Assembly (NCBI GenBank): GCA_900317425.1
Contig: ONGR01000010.1
Span: forward strand, 1-62,189
Direction: 5' to 3'
DNA from: an uncultured Eubacteriales bacterium
GTDB lineage: Bacteria > Bacillota > Clostridia > Oscillospirales > Oscillospiraceae
DNA: 62,189 bases
Shown: positions 62,002 to 62,189 of the stretch, piece after piece
Numbering within the stretch: the first letter of the stretch is position 1
Layout: the number at the start of each line of letters is the position of its first letter
The notes under the pieces: generated by a model
Databases searched by the model: none
The model's input: only the letters and a program-made list of their open reading frames with translations
Told to the model about the DNA's origin: nothing
Position numbers and translations under genes: made by a program

Positions 62002-62025
62002 TAGGCGGGCGATCCCGCCCGCCTA
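62002..62025 (+). other. Hairpin before the last gene
   Basis: TAGGCGGGC (62002-62010) and GCCCGCCTA (62017-62025) with a 6-nt loop, about 25 bases before the start at 62052. No T-run, so it may be an RNA structure in the leader. The interval 61706-62001 holds an orphan Shine-Dalgarno-like AAGGAGGTGAT (61744-61754) and no convincing gene. Confidence 0.5.
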
Positions 62026-62051
62026 AATCAAACAGAAAGGAGAAAACCGAA

Positions 62052-62189
62052 ATGAAAGAAATCAAGAAAGAGATCGTGCGGCACATCGGTGTGATCTCGG
62101 AATCCACCAGGGGCTGGCAGCTGGAGCTGAACATGGTCCGCTGGGACGACGGCGAGCCGAAGCTGGACCTCCACGTCTGGTCCCCCGAC
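62052..62189 (+). CDS. YdbC/PC4-type ssDNA-binding protein, 3' end outside the window
   Basis: The first 46 codons of a gene that continues past the edge. It begins MKEIKKEIVRHIGVISESTR and continues GWQLELNMVRWDDGEPKLDL. This matches the YdbC-like PC4 family (typical: EIVEHIGVLS, GWTKELNLISW, PKYDIRDW), which binds single-stranded DNA or nucleic acids and is common near the start of conjugative transposons of Clostridia. ATG 62052 follows AAAGGAG. It is GC-rich, unlike the preceding 14 kb. Confidence 0.8.
   Translation, partial: MKEIKKEIVRHIGVISESTRGWQLELNMVRWDDGEPKLDLHVWSPD

Overview
The window looks like a chromosome segment of a spore-forming, high-GC Clostridia bacterium of the Oscillospiraceae/Ruminococcaceae type (relatives of Oscillibacter, Flavonifractor, Lawsonibacter). 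This rests on an alpha/beta-type small acid-soluble spore protein, L27 made with an N-terminal extension next to the Prp protease, strong Shine-Dalgarno sites, U-tailed terminators, and several small families common in gut Clostridia (DUF3793, DUF5662, DUF6472). Taxonomy is inference.

Positions 1 to about 47,900 are GC-rich core genome. In order: a uracil permease behind a leader-peptide attenuator; a divergent bioY/birA pair with two BirA boxes; a split chromate transporter; udk and a DUF218 protein; a zinc-ribbon/Big_2 surface protein; two radical SAM genes; a spore protein; an ECF S component; mtnN-luxS; an SSB-like protein; a PI-PLC-like protein, a phosphatase and a MATE exporter; rplU-prp-rpmA; obgE; sdaAB-sdaAA; tmcAL; a lipoprotein, a GH25 lysozyme, a TauE-type permease, an Asp/Glu racemase and a dicarboxylate symporter; a nitroreductase; a two-component system with an FtsX-type ABC transporter; a five-gene glycogen operon (glgB-C-D-A-P); a DEAD-box helicase and an oligopeptide-binding protein. 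One older accessory patch, about 17,640-19,220, is an Rhs remnant whose variable C-terminus and putative immunity gene are AT-rich, while the Rhs core is GC-rich.

From about 47,960 to 61,900 composition turns AT-rich and the content is accessory. It opens with a compact minus-strand operon of four genes: Dam-like adenine methyltransferase, calcineurin-type phosphoesterase, ORC/STAND-like P-loop ATPase and a 313-residue protein I cannot place. The last three overlap by 14 bp at each junction. The operon and a DnaC/IstB-like relic sit between two diverged direct repeats of about 150 bp (47,995 and 53,483), each with a 34-bp palindromic core. This is the best candidate for an undescribed system, most likely anti-phage or anti-plasmid. 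Next comes a plus-strand operon of response regulator, histidine kinase, lipoprotein, ABC ATPase and two-lobed ABC permease. Two of its promoter regions carry the same TTGAC-N6-TTGAC box.

The last 1.7 kb (60,400-62,050) has almost no coding capacity. It holds two families of long imperfect tandem repeats and a pair of short palindromes, then the start of a GC-rich YdbC/PC4-type gene that runs off the edge. That gene type is common at the front of integrative conjugative elements, so the window probably ends as it enters one.
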